Assembly (NCBI GenBank): GCA_003116975.1
Contig: BGKB01000145.1
Span: forward strand, 102,979-166,978
Length of the DNA stretch: 64,000 bases
Direction: 5' to 3'
Source of the DNA: Aurantiochytrium sp. KH105
Lineage: Eukaryota; Sar; Bigyra; Thraustochytrida; Thraustochytriidae
In this document: piece after piece, positions 31,463-42,493 of the stretch
Layout of the letters: the number at the start of each line of letters is the position of its first letter
Position numbering within the stretch: the stretch's first letter is position 1
Translations under genes and position numbers: made by a program
The notes under the pieces: generated by a model
What the model saw: only the letters and a program-made list of their open reading frames with translations
What the model was told of the DNA's origin: nothing
Databases searched by the model: none

Positions 31463-33510
31463 GAGCTTGAAATTGTCGCCTCAATGCGTGGCTCGACGCG
31501 AGGCGCTGGTGGAGTGGCTGCTAGGATGTACTGCCCAAGGCGCAATGCGTCGCGCAGCTTTGCTCCATGCAAGCAACCCAGGCCAGCGACCTGAGTCTGC
31601 TGCGTGCGGCGCGTTTGGGCCAAGGGCGCAGAGGACTGAGGTCCTCGGCGACGACCCTCACGCTTGCCTTCCCGCTCTTGTCGTGTGTTTCTGGCACGGC
31701 TTGGTTCGGCTCGGCTCGGCTCGAAAAGTTAGCTTGCTTGCTGTCGAGTGTGCTGCTCGTGTCTCTCGTAGCGATTGCCGGTCTGCAGCGGCAGCTCCAG
31801 GCCGGAGCGACCACCTTTGCGGCGGCGGGCTGCGGCTTCCGTCACTCTGACTTTGCATCTGCACGCGCGCTGCATGCATTGCTTGCTTTCTTGCTCACGA
31901 ATTTTCCTTTTCTCTAGATGACGCGCGGGTTCCGCTCGCCGCCAGGGAAGCGAGTGCTGCGCGGGTTCTCGGCGAGTTCTCGTGGTCCACTGGAATTCTG
32001 GCTGCCTGTCTGCAGGACTCGCTCCCGACGCTCCAGGATGCGTGGTGTGTCATGTTTTTCTGCGCGTTGTCGCTCGCCCTTCACCGAAGCACATGCGCAG
32101 AACTCGTGCACGCGCGGAGGCTTTCTTCTTCGGGCCCGCAAGTGATACGGCCACGGATCGCTCGCGCGTGCAGCTGAAGATCGCCATGGGACGCAACACA
32201 GCCTCTCCGACGTGCATGCGACCACTGTCAGAAGGTGGAAGCGTGGTTATCCAGTATCTTTCGGCCCTTGCTTTTATTCGTTCTTCGGCTCGGCACGGAT
32301 CGTGGAGAGGACGATTGAAGAACCCGAAAACCGTTTGGCCTCGCCCGGATAACGGCGACGCCCGGGAGGGAGGGAGACGCGGGAGCGCAAGCAGTGCACG
32401 GTCGGCGCCGCGACCGAAAGGGTTCCCGCCGCGAGAGCCGACGGCAGTGGCCCTGGCGGACACGCTCGCCGCGTCAAGCTGCAACAGCAAGGGCCACGTT
32501 TTAGCTTAAAATGCTCTGGCGGTGTGTGTTCCGTTTGGGGAGGGAGAGTTGGTCCGGAGAGACTGGACGGAGAGCTGGGTGAATGGCCAAGCCGCAATGC
32601 CAGGTATCCAATTGGGACCGGAAACTTCATTTGGTTGGCGGCATCGAGGCGGACGGCCTTCGCCTTCGCCGGCGTGGCGTGGCGCCGCAGCCGAGGGAAG
32701 AGGCGGCGAGAAGCCAGAGTCCACGATTGTGGATAGGAGGATTGGATGAATCAATGGAGGAAGGAACTTGTGTTTGTTGCCGTGAGTGTCGATCTGTGTG
32801 CGTGCGTGTGCGTGAAGCACTCTGGAAGAGCCAGACTTGGAGATGACTCGTTCGTTTCTTACACTAATGGAATATAAATAGACGACCAACTTGAAGAAAT
32901 GTATACATTTTCGGCCGTGCTTCCCTCTCGCCATCGATCGATCGATCGGACGGACGAGGTACTACTATAACTCTCCCGAGATGTATACGATCAGCAGTGC
33001 AGCAGACAGCCAGCCAGCCAGGCAGATCTTTGATCTGCCGACGGCGTCAAGCTTGCCATGGTGCTGAACTTTTACAGCTCCAGCATGTTCAGTGTGTATC
33101 AACATCGCAAAGAAAATGCACGAAGGAGTCGCCTGGGTATATCTTCGGCCAGTAAGAAGTGCACCACAGACGCTTGGGGGTGCGCGCGCGCACTGGTCGC
33201 AACCGGACCCAGCGACACACTCGGATACACACCCCTCTGCAAAGCCCTAACCCTAGTTTTTTCCCGGAAATTCGGGAGAAAGGGCCGCGGCCGGTCATCG
33301 CGTGGGTGGCAGGAGGAAAAGAAGGGGAGGGAGGGAATGGCGGAGAGGGCGGCGGCGAGGCAGACTAGCATTGACCAGCAACCAGCTACCTTCAGGTTAT
33401 CGTCCTTCGGCGCTCGTCGAAGGCCCTCGAGGTAGTGCTGCTCGTCGCAAACCCAAAGGAGAAGGACCAGAAGAAGTCTTTGTCGTTCGTGCAAGCAACA
33501 AGCAAGCGAG
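31463..33510. other. intergenic; telo-box-like motif near RPS20
   Basis: No convincing gene. CCCTAACCCTAG at 33245-33256, about 255 bases before the RPS20 ATG, matches two telomere-type units; telo-boxes are known promoter elements of ribosomal-protein genes in plants. GATCGATCGATCGG lies near 32935-32950. The last bases before the ATG read GCAAGCAACAAGCAAGCGAG, another CAAG-type leader. Confidence 0.5.
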
Positions 33511-33858
33511 ATGGAGAAGGGTGACAAGCTCGCGGCCGGCAGCGGTGCCGAGCTCTACCGCATTCGCATCACGCTCACCAGCCGCAACGTGAAGAACCTC
33601 GAGAAGGTCTGCACTGAGATCAAGCGCTCCGCCAATGACAAGAAGCTCAAGGTCTCCGGCCCCGTGCGCCTGCCCACCAAGGTCCTCCGCCTGACCACCC
33701 GCAAGTCGCCTTGCGGTGAGGGTACCAACACCTGGGATCGCTTTGAGATGCGCATCCACAAGCGTGTCATCGACCTCGTCAGCCCCCAGGAGGAGGTCAA
33801 GCAGATCACCTCCATCTCCATCGAGCCTGATGTCACCGTCGAGATCTACTTCAAGTAA
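33511..33858 (+). CDS. RPS20: 40S ribosomal protein S20 (uS10)
   Basis: Single exon, 115 residues, ATG at 33511. It is a small-subunit head protein of cytosolic ribosomes. [17 protein letters not shown] (18-34), [20 protein letters not shown] with the classic GPVRLPTK loop, [16 protein letters not shown] and the C-terminal [13 protein letters not shown] are standard eukaryotic uS10 features, and the length fits. Codon use is strongly biased to C-ending codons (CTC, AAG, GTC, ATC), as expected for a highly expressed gene. A telo-box-like element sits upstream and a nested tandem array begins about 50 bases after the stop. Confidence 0.98.
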   Translation: MEKGDKLAAGSGAELYRIRITLTSRNVKNLEKVCTEIKRSANDKKLKVSGPVRLPTKVLRLTTRKSPCGEGTNTWDRFEMRIHKRVIDLVSPQEEVKQITSISIEPDVTVEIYFK

Positions 33859-33908
33859 GCGAGTCTCTTTCCGCTCGTGCGTGTGAGCCGCTGTCGCCGC
33901 GGTGAGGA

Positions 33909-34700
33909 AACTTTGGTCTCCTCTGGGCGTGCGCCCCTTGGGTTGGGCAGCAGTCGGTGCCGCTTGTCGGCGGTTCACCTTGCTTGATGTTGCTCGACGT
34001 TGTTGCAACACCAGACTTATAGCTAATGACAAGACATCTTTTACGTCTTTCTCCATCGTTTTGATTTGTTTCAACCAATCAATCTCCTGTCCTTGTTTCT
34101 CCCATTCTGTCGTATGCTCGAGTGATGGGAATGTGAGAGCGGAAACTTTAGTCGCAACACCAGACTTAAAGCTAATCACAAGACATCTTTTACGTCTTTC
34201 TCCATCGTTTTGATTTGTTTCAACCAATCAATCTCCTGTCCTTGTTTCTCCCATTCTGTCGTATGCTCGAGTGATGGGGATGTGAGAGCGGAAACTTTAG
34301 TCGCAACACCAGACTTAAAGCTAATCACAAGACATCTTTTACGTCTTTCTCCATCGTTTTGTGTTGTTTCAACCAATCAATCTCTTGTCCTTGCTTCACC
34401 CATTGTGTCGTATGCTTGTAATTAGCTCGAGTGATGGGGAGGTAGGAGCGGAAACTTTAGTCTGTCTCCTCTTGGCGTGGGCCCCTTGGGTTGGGCGGGC
34501 AGCAATCGGTGCCGCTTATCGGCGTTTCACCTTGCTTGTTGTTGTTCGACGTTGTTACAACATCAGACTTACAGCCAATGGCAAGACATCTTTTACGTTT
34601 TTCGATTTGTTTCGAAACATAAATCTCATGTCCTTGCTTCACCCATTGTGTCGGATACTTGGAACCAAGAAAATAATATGCTCGTGTGATGAGCGGGTAC
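33909..34700 (+). repeat. nested tandem array, order A-B-B-B-A-B
   Basis: Two unit types alternate. Unit A (about 96-100 bases, containing CCCCTTGGGTTGGGC) starts at 33909 and again at about 34456. Unit B (149 bases, starting GCAACACCAGACTTA) starts at 34005, 34154, 34303 and, more diverged, about 34556. The first two B copies have the same length and differ at only three positions by eye. The third B carries a small insertion near its end. Each B contains TCTTTTACGTCTTTC, TGTTTCAACCAATCAATCTC and a GTGATGGG motif. Array lies just after RPS20. It could be a satellite, a UTR expansion or a non-coding RNA cluster. Confidence 0.92.
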
Positions 34701-35081
34701 TTGTAGGCCTATGCTTTGCTTGCTAATTGGAAAAAAATAATTATCCTTGTTGCTCTCTGGGATGCTGAATTATTCCTGCGTGCTTTAAATTGCCTCAACA
34801 GGCCTTGACTTGCCTCGACTTGACAGCTTTCGAGATGACGACGATGAAAGCAGATAAAGCAAAACAAAAGCAGTCCTAAGCTTTTTGGAGCATGGCATCG
34901 ATTCAATGCTAAAAATAATATGATCCTTAAAAGTAGGAGAAGGGCGAGGTAGGGTTGTGGTAATGTACACGAATAAACCAAAGCAATGTGATGCGCAGAA
35001 CATGTGTGAATGGGACAAAAGGGATGTTCCGTTGGTCCATGGAAAAGAGATGATATAGTCGGGGGGGGCTGTATATTGGCT

Positions 35082-35600
35082 TTAGTCCTGCTTCTCGCTG
35101 CTTTCTGCCGAGTCCTCTTCGTCCAAGTCCTCGTCCTCTGGAGGACAGGCTTTGGGAAGTCTGGAAGAACGCGACACGGAAAACCGTTTGCGCATAGATT
35201 TGGGCCGTGCCTGCTTGGCAATGGAGAGACGCGCACGTGGTTTGCCAGACTTTTTGCTGTCCTCGCGCGAGGAGGCATCATCGACGAACTTATCGACAAA
35301 GAATTCCATGGGAATCTCATCCCACGAATAGATCCTGCGCATCATACTGAGCTTGCCGTTCCAGACGCCGTCGGTGCTGCCGCCCGAGGCGACCGAGCCG
35401 ACGGACGGCGCACGATCACGCTGGACGGACTTACGGGGCTCGTGCTTGCCCTGCTCATGTTCAAGTTCCTCGGCATCGTCTACGGCAATCTCCTCAATGA
35501 GTCCGGAATGTTGCGAGGGCGCATTGGCCTCTTCTTCGCGCGTCTTGATGCTCCTCCGCTTGGCGGAGATGCGCTTGAGCCTTGCCTTGGCCGCGAACAT
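35082..35600 (-). CDS. hypothetical Ser/Arg/Lys-rich protein
   Basis: The first ATG in the frame, at 35600, gives 172 residues (the frame extends to a GTG at 35630). It opens MFAAKARLKRISAKRRSIKTR, a basic stretch compatible with a nuclear signal or helical targeting segment. The middle holds WNGKLSMMRRIYSWDEIPME and FFVDKFVDDASS, the most fold-like part. A second basic cluster (RPKSMRKRFSVSRSSRLPK) follows and the tail is acidic (EDEDLDEEDSAESSEKQD). Many Ser sit next to Arg, so phosphorylation is likely. No family recognised. Confidence 0.55.
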   Translation of the reverse strand: MFAAKARLKRISAKRRSIKTREEEANAPSQHSGLIEEIAVDDAEELEHEQGKHEPRKSVQRDRAPSVGSVASGGSTDGVWNGKLSMMRRIYSWDEIPMEFFVDKFVDDASSREDSKKSGKPRARLSIAKQARPKSMRKRFSVSRSSRLPKACPPEDEDLDEEDSAESSEKQD

Positions 35601-37210
35601 TGTGGTCTCCTGCCAGGCAACGAGGCTCACTTAATCCGGCTCCTTCCTGCCGCGCTCCTGCTCGTGCTCCAGGTCTGCTTGCCAGCGCCAACGTCGGCGA
35701 CGTCTCGTCTGGTATTTAGGCTCTAACTCCCTCGCGGTTCTGTTCGACCTCGACTTTTCCGCGTCCGCTGCCGTTGGCCGCCCCGCGATGCTGCAACCAA
35801 TGGCGGTGTCCTGAGCTCGTAGCTCGCTCGCTCCCTCCCTCGCCGGCACAGGTTCCCTCTCTCCCTGAACGGAGGCGGCTTTTTACCCGCCGAGGGCTAG
35901 TTCGCTCGCTCCCCGGGTTCGTTCGGCCGGCGGGCCTGGCGCGTCGCGTCGCGTCGCGTCTGTCACGGCGCCGGGCGGACGCCAGGCAGGCAGGCAGGCG
36001 GGCGCAAGGGCAGGCGCGCAGGCGGAGAGCTGCCTCGCCGGCGAGAGGCTCGAGCGCGCGAGGTCCGCGCTTGGGCCTGTCTTTGTCGCCTTGGGCTTCG
36101 TGCTTTGGTTCGCAACGCCCCAATCTTCGATGGCGTCTTGCGGGTGCTGGTTCTTGCGAGCGAGGCCGGCGGTCCGGTCGGTGTGGCTCTGCGTCCCGCT
36201 CGCGGGCTGAACTGGACGGATTCTCGAGGGCGACGGGGTCGAAGTCGAGATCGCGACGGCGGGCGGGCGGCTCCGGCAGGCAGCGGCGGCGGCTGTAGCG
36301 GTTCTGGCGTCCCCGGGAGGGAGGGCGGCTTTTGCTTCTCCCGTCCCAGCGCGACCCGACACACCGTCTGCTTTCTTCCTTTCCTTCCTTTTTTTTCTTT
36401 TTTTCCCTCCTTCCTTTTTCAAAGTTTTTCTTTTCTCTTTTTCTAGCGCTCGCCGCTGCTTGGGAACGATGGCGCCAACCTCCCTCCTCGCTGCCGACGA
36501 AGCCGACTCGACTCGCCGTGGACAGGTAGCTCAGGCCAAGAGCTCCCTCCTCTCCTCTCCTCTTCCGCGCCAGCCCTGGCGTCCGCGGTCCTGCTGCTTC
36601 TGCTCTGCCGCCAAGCGGGGTTTCCCGGGGGCCCAGTTCCCTTTTTGCCTGCTGCTTGCCAGCGGCGCTGTTCTCTCGCTTTGCCGCTTGCTTTCGCTTT
36701 TGCTTGCTTGCGTGCGTGCTTGCTGGTCCAGGCCGCCGCTCGATCGAGCCGAGGCTCGCAGTCCCTCGACCCGGTCTGCTCCGCGCCGGCAGCGTGCGCG
36801 CGAGCGCGCTGCGAGCTGCAGGCGCTGCGCCGCTGAGGCTCTTGCCGCGCTGGCCTGCCTTCGGTGCGGGCCGTCGAGCCGCGCGAGATCGATGGCGGCG
36901 ACGGCGAGGTCGAACGAGGTCTGCGCGCGCGAGGCGCGCGGCGCGCGGCCGTTCGCGCGGAGCGGAGGGGCGGGCGCGCGCGGGGTGCTGGCCGGAAGAA
37001 GGGCGCGAGGCCAGGCGCCGGAGGGAGAGGCGAGGTGAGGGAGGCCGGCGATCGAACTGGCCACGTATACAGTAACAAGCCTTGCGCTGCAGGCAGGAAC
37101 TGGAGCGGAGCTGCCAGCTCGCGAGGACCGAGCAGGCCGAAGCTGCGCGCGCGGCACCGCAAGCGCAGGCGGGCGAGCGGGCGGGCGGGCGAGCGTTCGC
37201 GGGGGGCTCC

Positions 37211-37244
<34 letters not shown>

Positions 37245-39868
37245 CAGGACGGCGACAGGACGGCGCACGGGATTCCAAAGAATGCGAAAATTCGAAAATT
37301 CGAAAATGCGAAGAAATTCGAAACTTCGAAATCCAGGGAGCGCGGCAGCGAGCAAGGCAGAGAAAGAAGCAGCGCAGACCAGCAAAGGAGCACACGGACG
37401 ATCGGCCAGCCAGCAGTCAGCAGTGGTGTGGCAGCTGGGCGCGGCCGGCCAGGACGGGCGCGCGAGCAGTCTCCGTCCCCCTCGCTCGCTTCCTGCAGCG
37501 GCAGAGCCGTGGCGCACCGCCGCCGAGGTGTGGTGGTGGAAGGTCGGGCTCCAGGAAGCACCGCGGGAGCAGAGCTCGCGTCCCTTTTTCTGTCTTATAG
37601 GCCTACCACTAAACCTTGTCGCCTCGCGCGCCGGGCACGCACGAGGAGGCCGCTGAGGAGGAGGAGGAGGACCAGGGCACCGCCGACACGGGGACTGGCG
37701 GGCGCCGCGGGAGCCGCGCGCAGGGCTGGCGGCGGACAGGATGCCCTGGCACGTCGCCCGCGATTGTCCAAGGTGAGAACGAACGAACGAACGAACGAAC
37801 ACCTATACCTGCCTGTCTCCGAGCGAGCAAGGACACTCACTGTGCATCTTCGCCCCTTTGTCACACACCCTTTTTTTATGGAGAGTTTTGCTTGTTTTTA
37901 CCGTCCTGGGCTGGCCTACCGCGCGTGCAGCGCAGGCCTCGCGGCGCAGACGCACCGCACACCGTGAGAGGCTTGGCAGAGGCCATCCATGTTGATGCTT
38001 GCCGAGCGGCCGTCCGTGCGGGCCTGCCTGTCTGCCTGCCTGCACGAGCCGTGGAAAACAGGCGACGTTTCTTCTGGAGTTCCGCGTGACGGCCCGGGCT
38101 CGCGGGCCGGTTGGGCCGCTGAGGGTCGGGCGTAACAAGGCTATTCGTCTCGCCAACAAAGTTGGCATTTTTCGGAAAAGCTGAGCAAGCAAGCAAGCAA
38201 GCAATAAGAACAATAGGAGCAAGAGGTCGAGCAACAAACAGCCAGTCAGTCCTCGCTCGGCCAGCGAGATGCAGCTGCTCGAGGAGCACACACGCAGCCA
38301 TTCTGATCGTAAAAGCCAGCCGGAAGGACAAAAGCAGCGCAGGCTCGCGCTCGCTCCATGATGCACCCACCTTTCACCTTTCCGCTCACCCGTCATGGCC
38401 GCTCCCCTGCCAGCCAAGCCGGCCGCACGACGTCGTGCGCTAGCTTCCCTTCGTCAGATTGGTTGGTTGTTGGCGTAGACAGCTCTCTCAACGATGTGCA
38501 AAGAGTGTGAAGAGGAGGCCTGGCCTGGCATCGCGCACCCCAGCGCGTTCCATCATTGGCATCGCAAAGTTCTCTCGCAACAGCGTCGAGCATGGCTTTG
38601 CTGCAGCTGCAGCTCGCAGCGCACAGCCACAGCTTGCTGGCTGCAGCAGCGGCGCAAACCACCACCAGCAGCCAGGCAAAAAGGATAGCTGCCGGGCAAG
38701 GCCGAATGGCAAATCGGATCGGATTGGATCGAATCGATTGAGGCTTCATCGCTGCAGCTGCTGCAATCAGCGAGAAGGCAGGCAAGATGCGGACCGGCCC
38801 TGGGCAAGAGCTAGAACGCTTTCCGCCAGGCAACTGCAGCTCTGAGCATTAGCAGGCAGTTTCTCGCGCGCTCCCAGTCTCGTCCTTCGTTCTTCGCTGC
38901 GACAAGGCGAGTTGCGGTAAAGATTCCTGGTGTCAACGGGGCCGCGGCCAGCAGCCACACCTGCCAATGAGTAATAATACACGGCGCGATTGTGGTGGCC
39001 GCTCCGGCAGCCAGCTATAGGCGAGGCTCAGGAGGCAGGCAGACGGGGAGATGAACTCCTGCGAGGAAAAGACCATATGCCAGCGACAACGACTGCGATC
39101 AATGTGAGTGCCGAGTCGCAGGTCAGACGCCGGCACGCTCGGCGAGCCAGAGAAAGAAACCAGAGTTGCCATCTGAGGAATCTAATGAGATGGACGAGAT
39201 TCGCTGTGCTGTCTTTGAGAAAGGAATTCGGCGTTTGCCAGGCAGCCTGCCACTCTGAATCATCGCGCGCACGTGCGTCGTGACGCCACGATGGCGAGTG
39301 CCGCCAGGTGGCCGCTGCCGCCGCTGTCAGCAGCAATGACAGCAGCCAGCAGCTGGCTGCTGGCTGCTGTATTCCTGCAATTTGCAGAGAGAAGCATCTG
39401 TCTTTACAATGGAGCGCAAGTTAGATCCGTCTGTCGTCACTTTCAGTGGCGGCTGCGGCAGGCTGGAAAAGATGCATGCAGCGTTCGTCTCTAAGTGCAT
39501 GCATGCCAATGAGGAGTATTGATGCAGGATACAAGAGAACAAGATCGACCGAGATGGGAGAAGGTGGGTGGAGCAAGGCATTCGTCGACTTCTATTGGGC
39601 ATTCCCTGTGAGCCTCACTCGATAACCAAACTAAAAAGGTTCGCGCACTCAAATGTGGTATTGTACTATACAACTAACAGTAACTGTAGAAGCATTAGTT
39701 GAGAAACGCAAGTATAGTATACTCACTTTCAATCAATTGATCTTAACTCTAATGATATGCATGGAGTTTAGTCAAAATTGTTGCGTCATTCATTCATTCA
39801 TAAGAGTCCAGCATACTAGATGGCAGCCAAGATTGTTTCGTCACTCCCTCCATAACCACACGGGGCAA
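35601..39868. other. 4.3-kb gene-poor low-complexity region
   Basis: No recognisable protein on either strand despite long open frames, which are Arg/Ala/Ser/Pro artefacts of GC-rich DNA. Contents: CGTCGCGTCGCG (35940-35957), a T/C-rich run (36372-36445), GGCGGCGGC (37210-37242), an AAATTCGAAA-type palindromic cluster (37283-37330), (GAAC)n at 37777-37801, (GCAA)n at 38187-38203 and an AT-rich island at about 39640-39800. A missed small or multi-exon gene cannot be excluded. Confidence 0.5.
39640..39800. other. AT-rich island in GC-rich surroundings
   Basis: About 160 bases are strongly A/T-rich (for example TATAGTATAC, TCAATTGATC and three ATTC units), unlike the flanks. No coding potential seen. 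It lies downstream of the HisRS stop. Possible insertion relic or matrix-attachment-like DNA. Confidence 0.5.
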
Positions 39869-41353
39869 CTATGGCTGCACGGGCTTGGCGAAGCGAGCAC
39901 AGAAACCGAGAATCTCCTGCAATGAAAAGAGTTGCTGCTGCTCGCCAGATTCAAGGTGTTTGACTGTGAGGCAAAGATCGCCCGACGCGGCTTCCTCAGC
40001 ACCAATGAAACCAATGAAGTCAGCATTCGCGCGCTCTGCACCTCGAAAGGCCTTGCGCAGCGCGGAGCGCATTCCGTTTGGAGCGTCGAGACCCTCGAGC
40101 CACGTATGCACCACAAGCCCAGGCGAGGCTCGTCGAAGCGTCGCCGCCAGCGTGCGAATCCGCCCGTGAATGGTGCTCGCCTGTTCGTCGCGCTCAACAA
40201 TTGGAGCCAGAAACACTACTGGAGGAGACTCCATGCCGCCTGCAGGTAGCGCCAGCCGTGCGCGCTCCAATACCAGACGCTCCACACCCGCTGCCCATCC
40301 AATGCCGGCCACCTCATCTTTGAAACCAAGCGTGCTGGAAAGACCGTCATACCGGCCACCAGCAAGAATCGCCGATGGTCGCTGTGCCGCGTGCGCCGGC
40401 ACTACAAACTCAAATATGGTATGCGTATAATAGTCGAGCCCCCGCACCAGGAGCGGATCGATCTCAAAGTCAATACCCACCTGGGTCAGGCCCTCCTTGA
40501 CAACGTCGAATCGTCGCCTCGCATCTTCGGTCAAGCATGCCTCCAAGAGTGGCGCTGAGCGAACAGCCTCCATGTCTGCCTCGTCCTTGGAGTCGAGGAC
40601 GCGCAGATACCGTCCCTCGCTCACTCGGCGCTCGCTATCAGCCGAAAGACTGCCCTTGAATTTGTCGAGATGGGCCCCAAGTTCACGTTGGTACGCCTCG
40701 CGGCTCTCATGGTCTCCTAGAGAATTGACCAAGAGTCTCGTCTCGGGCGCTGTCTCGATGCCGAGCAAACCAAGACGCTCCAAGAATAATGCACCGGCCT
40801 CAATGACTTCGACATCAGCACTGGGGCCAGAGGCGCCCAAGACCTCCACGCCCAATTGGGTAAATTGCCGCTGCCGGCCGTGCTGCGGACGCTCGTAGCG
40901 GAACATGGGGCCACAGTAAAAGAGCTTCTGCAATGATGTCACGTCTTTGCGCGAGAGCGCAGCGCGGCAGACGCCCGCCGTGCCTTCGGGCCGGAGTGTC
41001 AACGAGTTGCCAGACCGGTCCTCGAAGGTGTACATTTCCTTGCTCACCACGTCGGACCCTGCGCCAAGAGATCGCGCAAAGAGATCGGTGAACTCAAAGA
41101 CTGGCGTGCGAATCTCCTCAAAGCCGGCGACTTGCGCGATCGCCCGGCCCTCGCGCTCCACCAGCGCGTGATCAGCGCACTCGGCGCCGCAGACGTCCAT
41201 GGTCCCTCGGGGACGCGAGAGCCGCTGCCGCTTTTTCGAGGCTAGACCACGCACGCGGTTGCCTGTCCATGGGCTCCGTCCGCTACCGCACGCTGCCCAT
41301 GCCGCCTCGCCCAGCACGGCGCCGCGCGAGACCATCTCTTGCTTGCGCATCAT
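39869..41353 (-). CDS. histidyl-tRNA synthetase, bacterial/organellar type
   Basis: First ATG at 41353 gives 494 residues (a TTG four codons earlier was ignored). The enzyme charges tRNA-His with histidine. After a basic, Ala/Gly-rich N-terminal extension of about 48 residues, consistent with a mitochondrial presequence, the class II core starts RLSRPRGTMDV. Motif 2 is MFRYERPQHGRQRQFTQLG, the histidine-binding signature is LVRGLDYYTHTIFEF, then AGGRYDGL, and motif 3 is IGWAAGVERL. An anticodon-binding domain follows (PPVVFLAPIV onward). The sequence is of the bacterial HisRS type. A CAAG tract lies just upstream of the start. Confidence 0.95.
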   Translation of the reverse strand: MMRKQEMVSRGAVLGEAAWAACGSGRSPWTGNRVRGLASKKRQRLSRPRGTMDVCGAECADHALVEREGRAIAQVAGFEEIRTPVFEFTDLFARSLGAGSDVVSKEMYTFEDRSGNSLTLRPEGTAGVCRAALSRKDVTSLQKLFYCGPMFRYERPQHGRQRQFTQLGVEVLGASGPSADVEVIEAGALFLERLGLLGIETAPETRLLVNSLGDHESREAYQRELGAHLDKFKGSLSADSERRVSEGRYLRVLDSKDEADMEAVRSAPLLEACLTEDARRRFDVVKEGLTQVGIDFEIDPLLVRGLDYYTHTIFEFVVPAHAAQRPSAILAGGRYDGLSSTLGFKDEVAGIGWAAGVERLVLERARLALPAGGMESPPVVFLAPIVERDEQASTIHGRIRTLAATLRRASPGLVVHTWLEGLDAPNGMRSALRKAFRGAERANADFIGFIGAEEAASGDLCLTVKHLESGEQQQLFSLQEILGFCARFAKPVQP

Positions 41354-41367
41354 CGCAAGCTCCAATG

Positions 41368-41391
41368 CTTGCTTGCTTGCTTGCTTGCTTG
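41368..41391 (-). repeat. (CAAG)6 tract in the HisRS 5' leader
   Basis: Six perfect CTTG units on the plus strand (CAAG on the sense strand) end 15 bases before the HisRS ATG. A second smaller cluster of CTTG lies at 41465-41479. Confidence 0.93.
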
Positions 41392-41926
41392 TTTGTTTTG
41401 GTTTTGTTTTCTTTCTTTTGATTGCCCTTGATCAAATTGCTTTTGATTGCTTACCATGGATTCTTGCTTGCTTGCTTTTTGACTCGCCAGAGATCGCACG
41501 TGACTGACGTGACCATTTATGGAAATGCTCGGAATGCAAGCAAGCAAGGGATCGTAGTTCAGGTATCGTTAAAGCTCATGCTGCGGACACAATGATGAGA
41601 TGACGACTCTCTACAAACGAAATGCCATTCCCGATCCATGAGAAAGTCCAAGGCTTCTCTCGAATTCTCCCGTTCTTTCGTGCATTCATTTCGAGCAACA
41701 AACGTCCTGCGTCGTCCAAGCTCCCTTTTTGGTTTCTAAAGACACCGGAGACAACAGTAAGTATTCGTCGTCACATTTTGGTAGTCTTCGTCGTCATCCA
41801 AGAAGCGGTAGCCAATCAGAATATGGAATTATAAGAAGAACTTCAATTTGATGAGGGCCTCCGGCCAGCCAGAGAGCATGTGCCAATACGCAAGGTAGAG
41901 AAGAAATGGGATCATATGCAATGTCT

Positions 41927-42493
41927 TTACTTGGCCTTGGTCTCGGCAACCTGCGTGTAGAGCGTGTTGTAACGCTTTTGCAGGGTCCGGAAGCGGTGCA
42001 AGAGGATCCACAGACCCGCCGAGCATCCGGTGATCCAGAGGTTTCGCTCGGCTGCGCAATAATAGTCCATCGTCCATTTCCATCGCCAAGACGAAAGGAT
42101 GAAATTCGATGATTCGTCAGTCGACACACACACACACACACACACATGTCAGCCAAAATAAGAAGAACAAGAAGAACAAGAGGCGAATCGAAACGTACCT
42201 GCGAGGAGGCGCACCCGCTGCTCCAGAGCAATGCCGCCCTTGTGCTTGGCCGACACGTAGTCCTTGCGAGAGTTCTCCATGATGAAGACGGCGTACGCAA
42301 AGGCTGCCAGCGACACAAGCAAGTTGATCCAAAAGAGCGAAAGGTTCACATACGGATGCGGGCGCAAGTAGAGCACCTTGTCAGTGATGGCCACCAGCAC
42401 ATTCTGTGCCTTGTTCGGCAGGGGCAGCAACAGCAGCACCAGCATAACGCCGGGTACCACCATGGTAAAGACGAAAAACTGCTCGACAATCAT
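41927..42493 (-). CDS. BAP31-like ER membrane protein, short form (two exons)
   Basis: Exons 42493-42199 and 42051-41927 join through GTACGT...CAG to give 139 residues. Three membrane segments are visible: FFVFTMVVPGVMLVLLLLPLP, VNLSLFWINLLVSLAAFAYA and LWITGCSAGLWILLHRF. The order matches BAP29/BAP31 proteins, which act as ER cargo receptors and chaperones. The segment ending AERNLWITG corresponds to the conserved QRNLYIAGF before the third helix. The protein stops soon after (TLYTQVAETKAK), so the long C-terminal coiled coil and KKXX signal of animal BAP31 are missing, unless a downstream exon was missed. The intron contains a (CA)n tract at 42124-42146. Confidence 0.8.

Noticed and set aside
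33851-34376. Minus-strand repeated peptide (MVETNQNDGERRKRC type) across the tandem array
   Set aside because: The frame exists only because the DNA unit repeats; there is no start context, stop pattern or domain to support translation.
33909-34700. B units as box C/D snoRNA genes
   Set aside because: A C-box-like GTGATGG is present, but no CTGA D box or terminal stem could be placed in each unit.
35716-37395. Minus-strand 559-codon open frame in the gene-poor region
   Set aside because: Arg/Ala/Ser/Pro composition throughout, overlapping open frames on both strands, and no recognisable domain.
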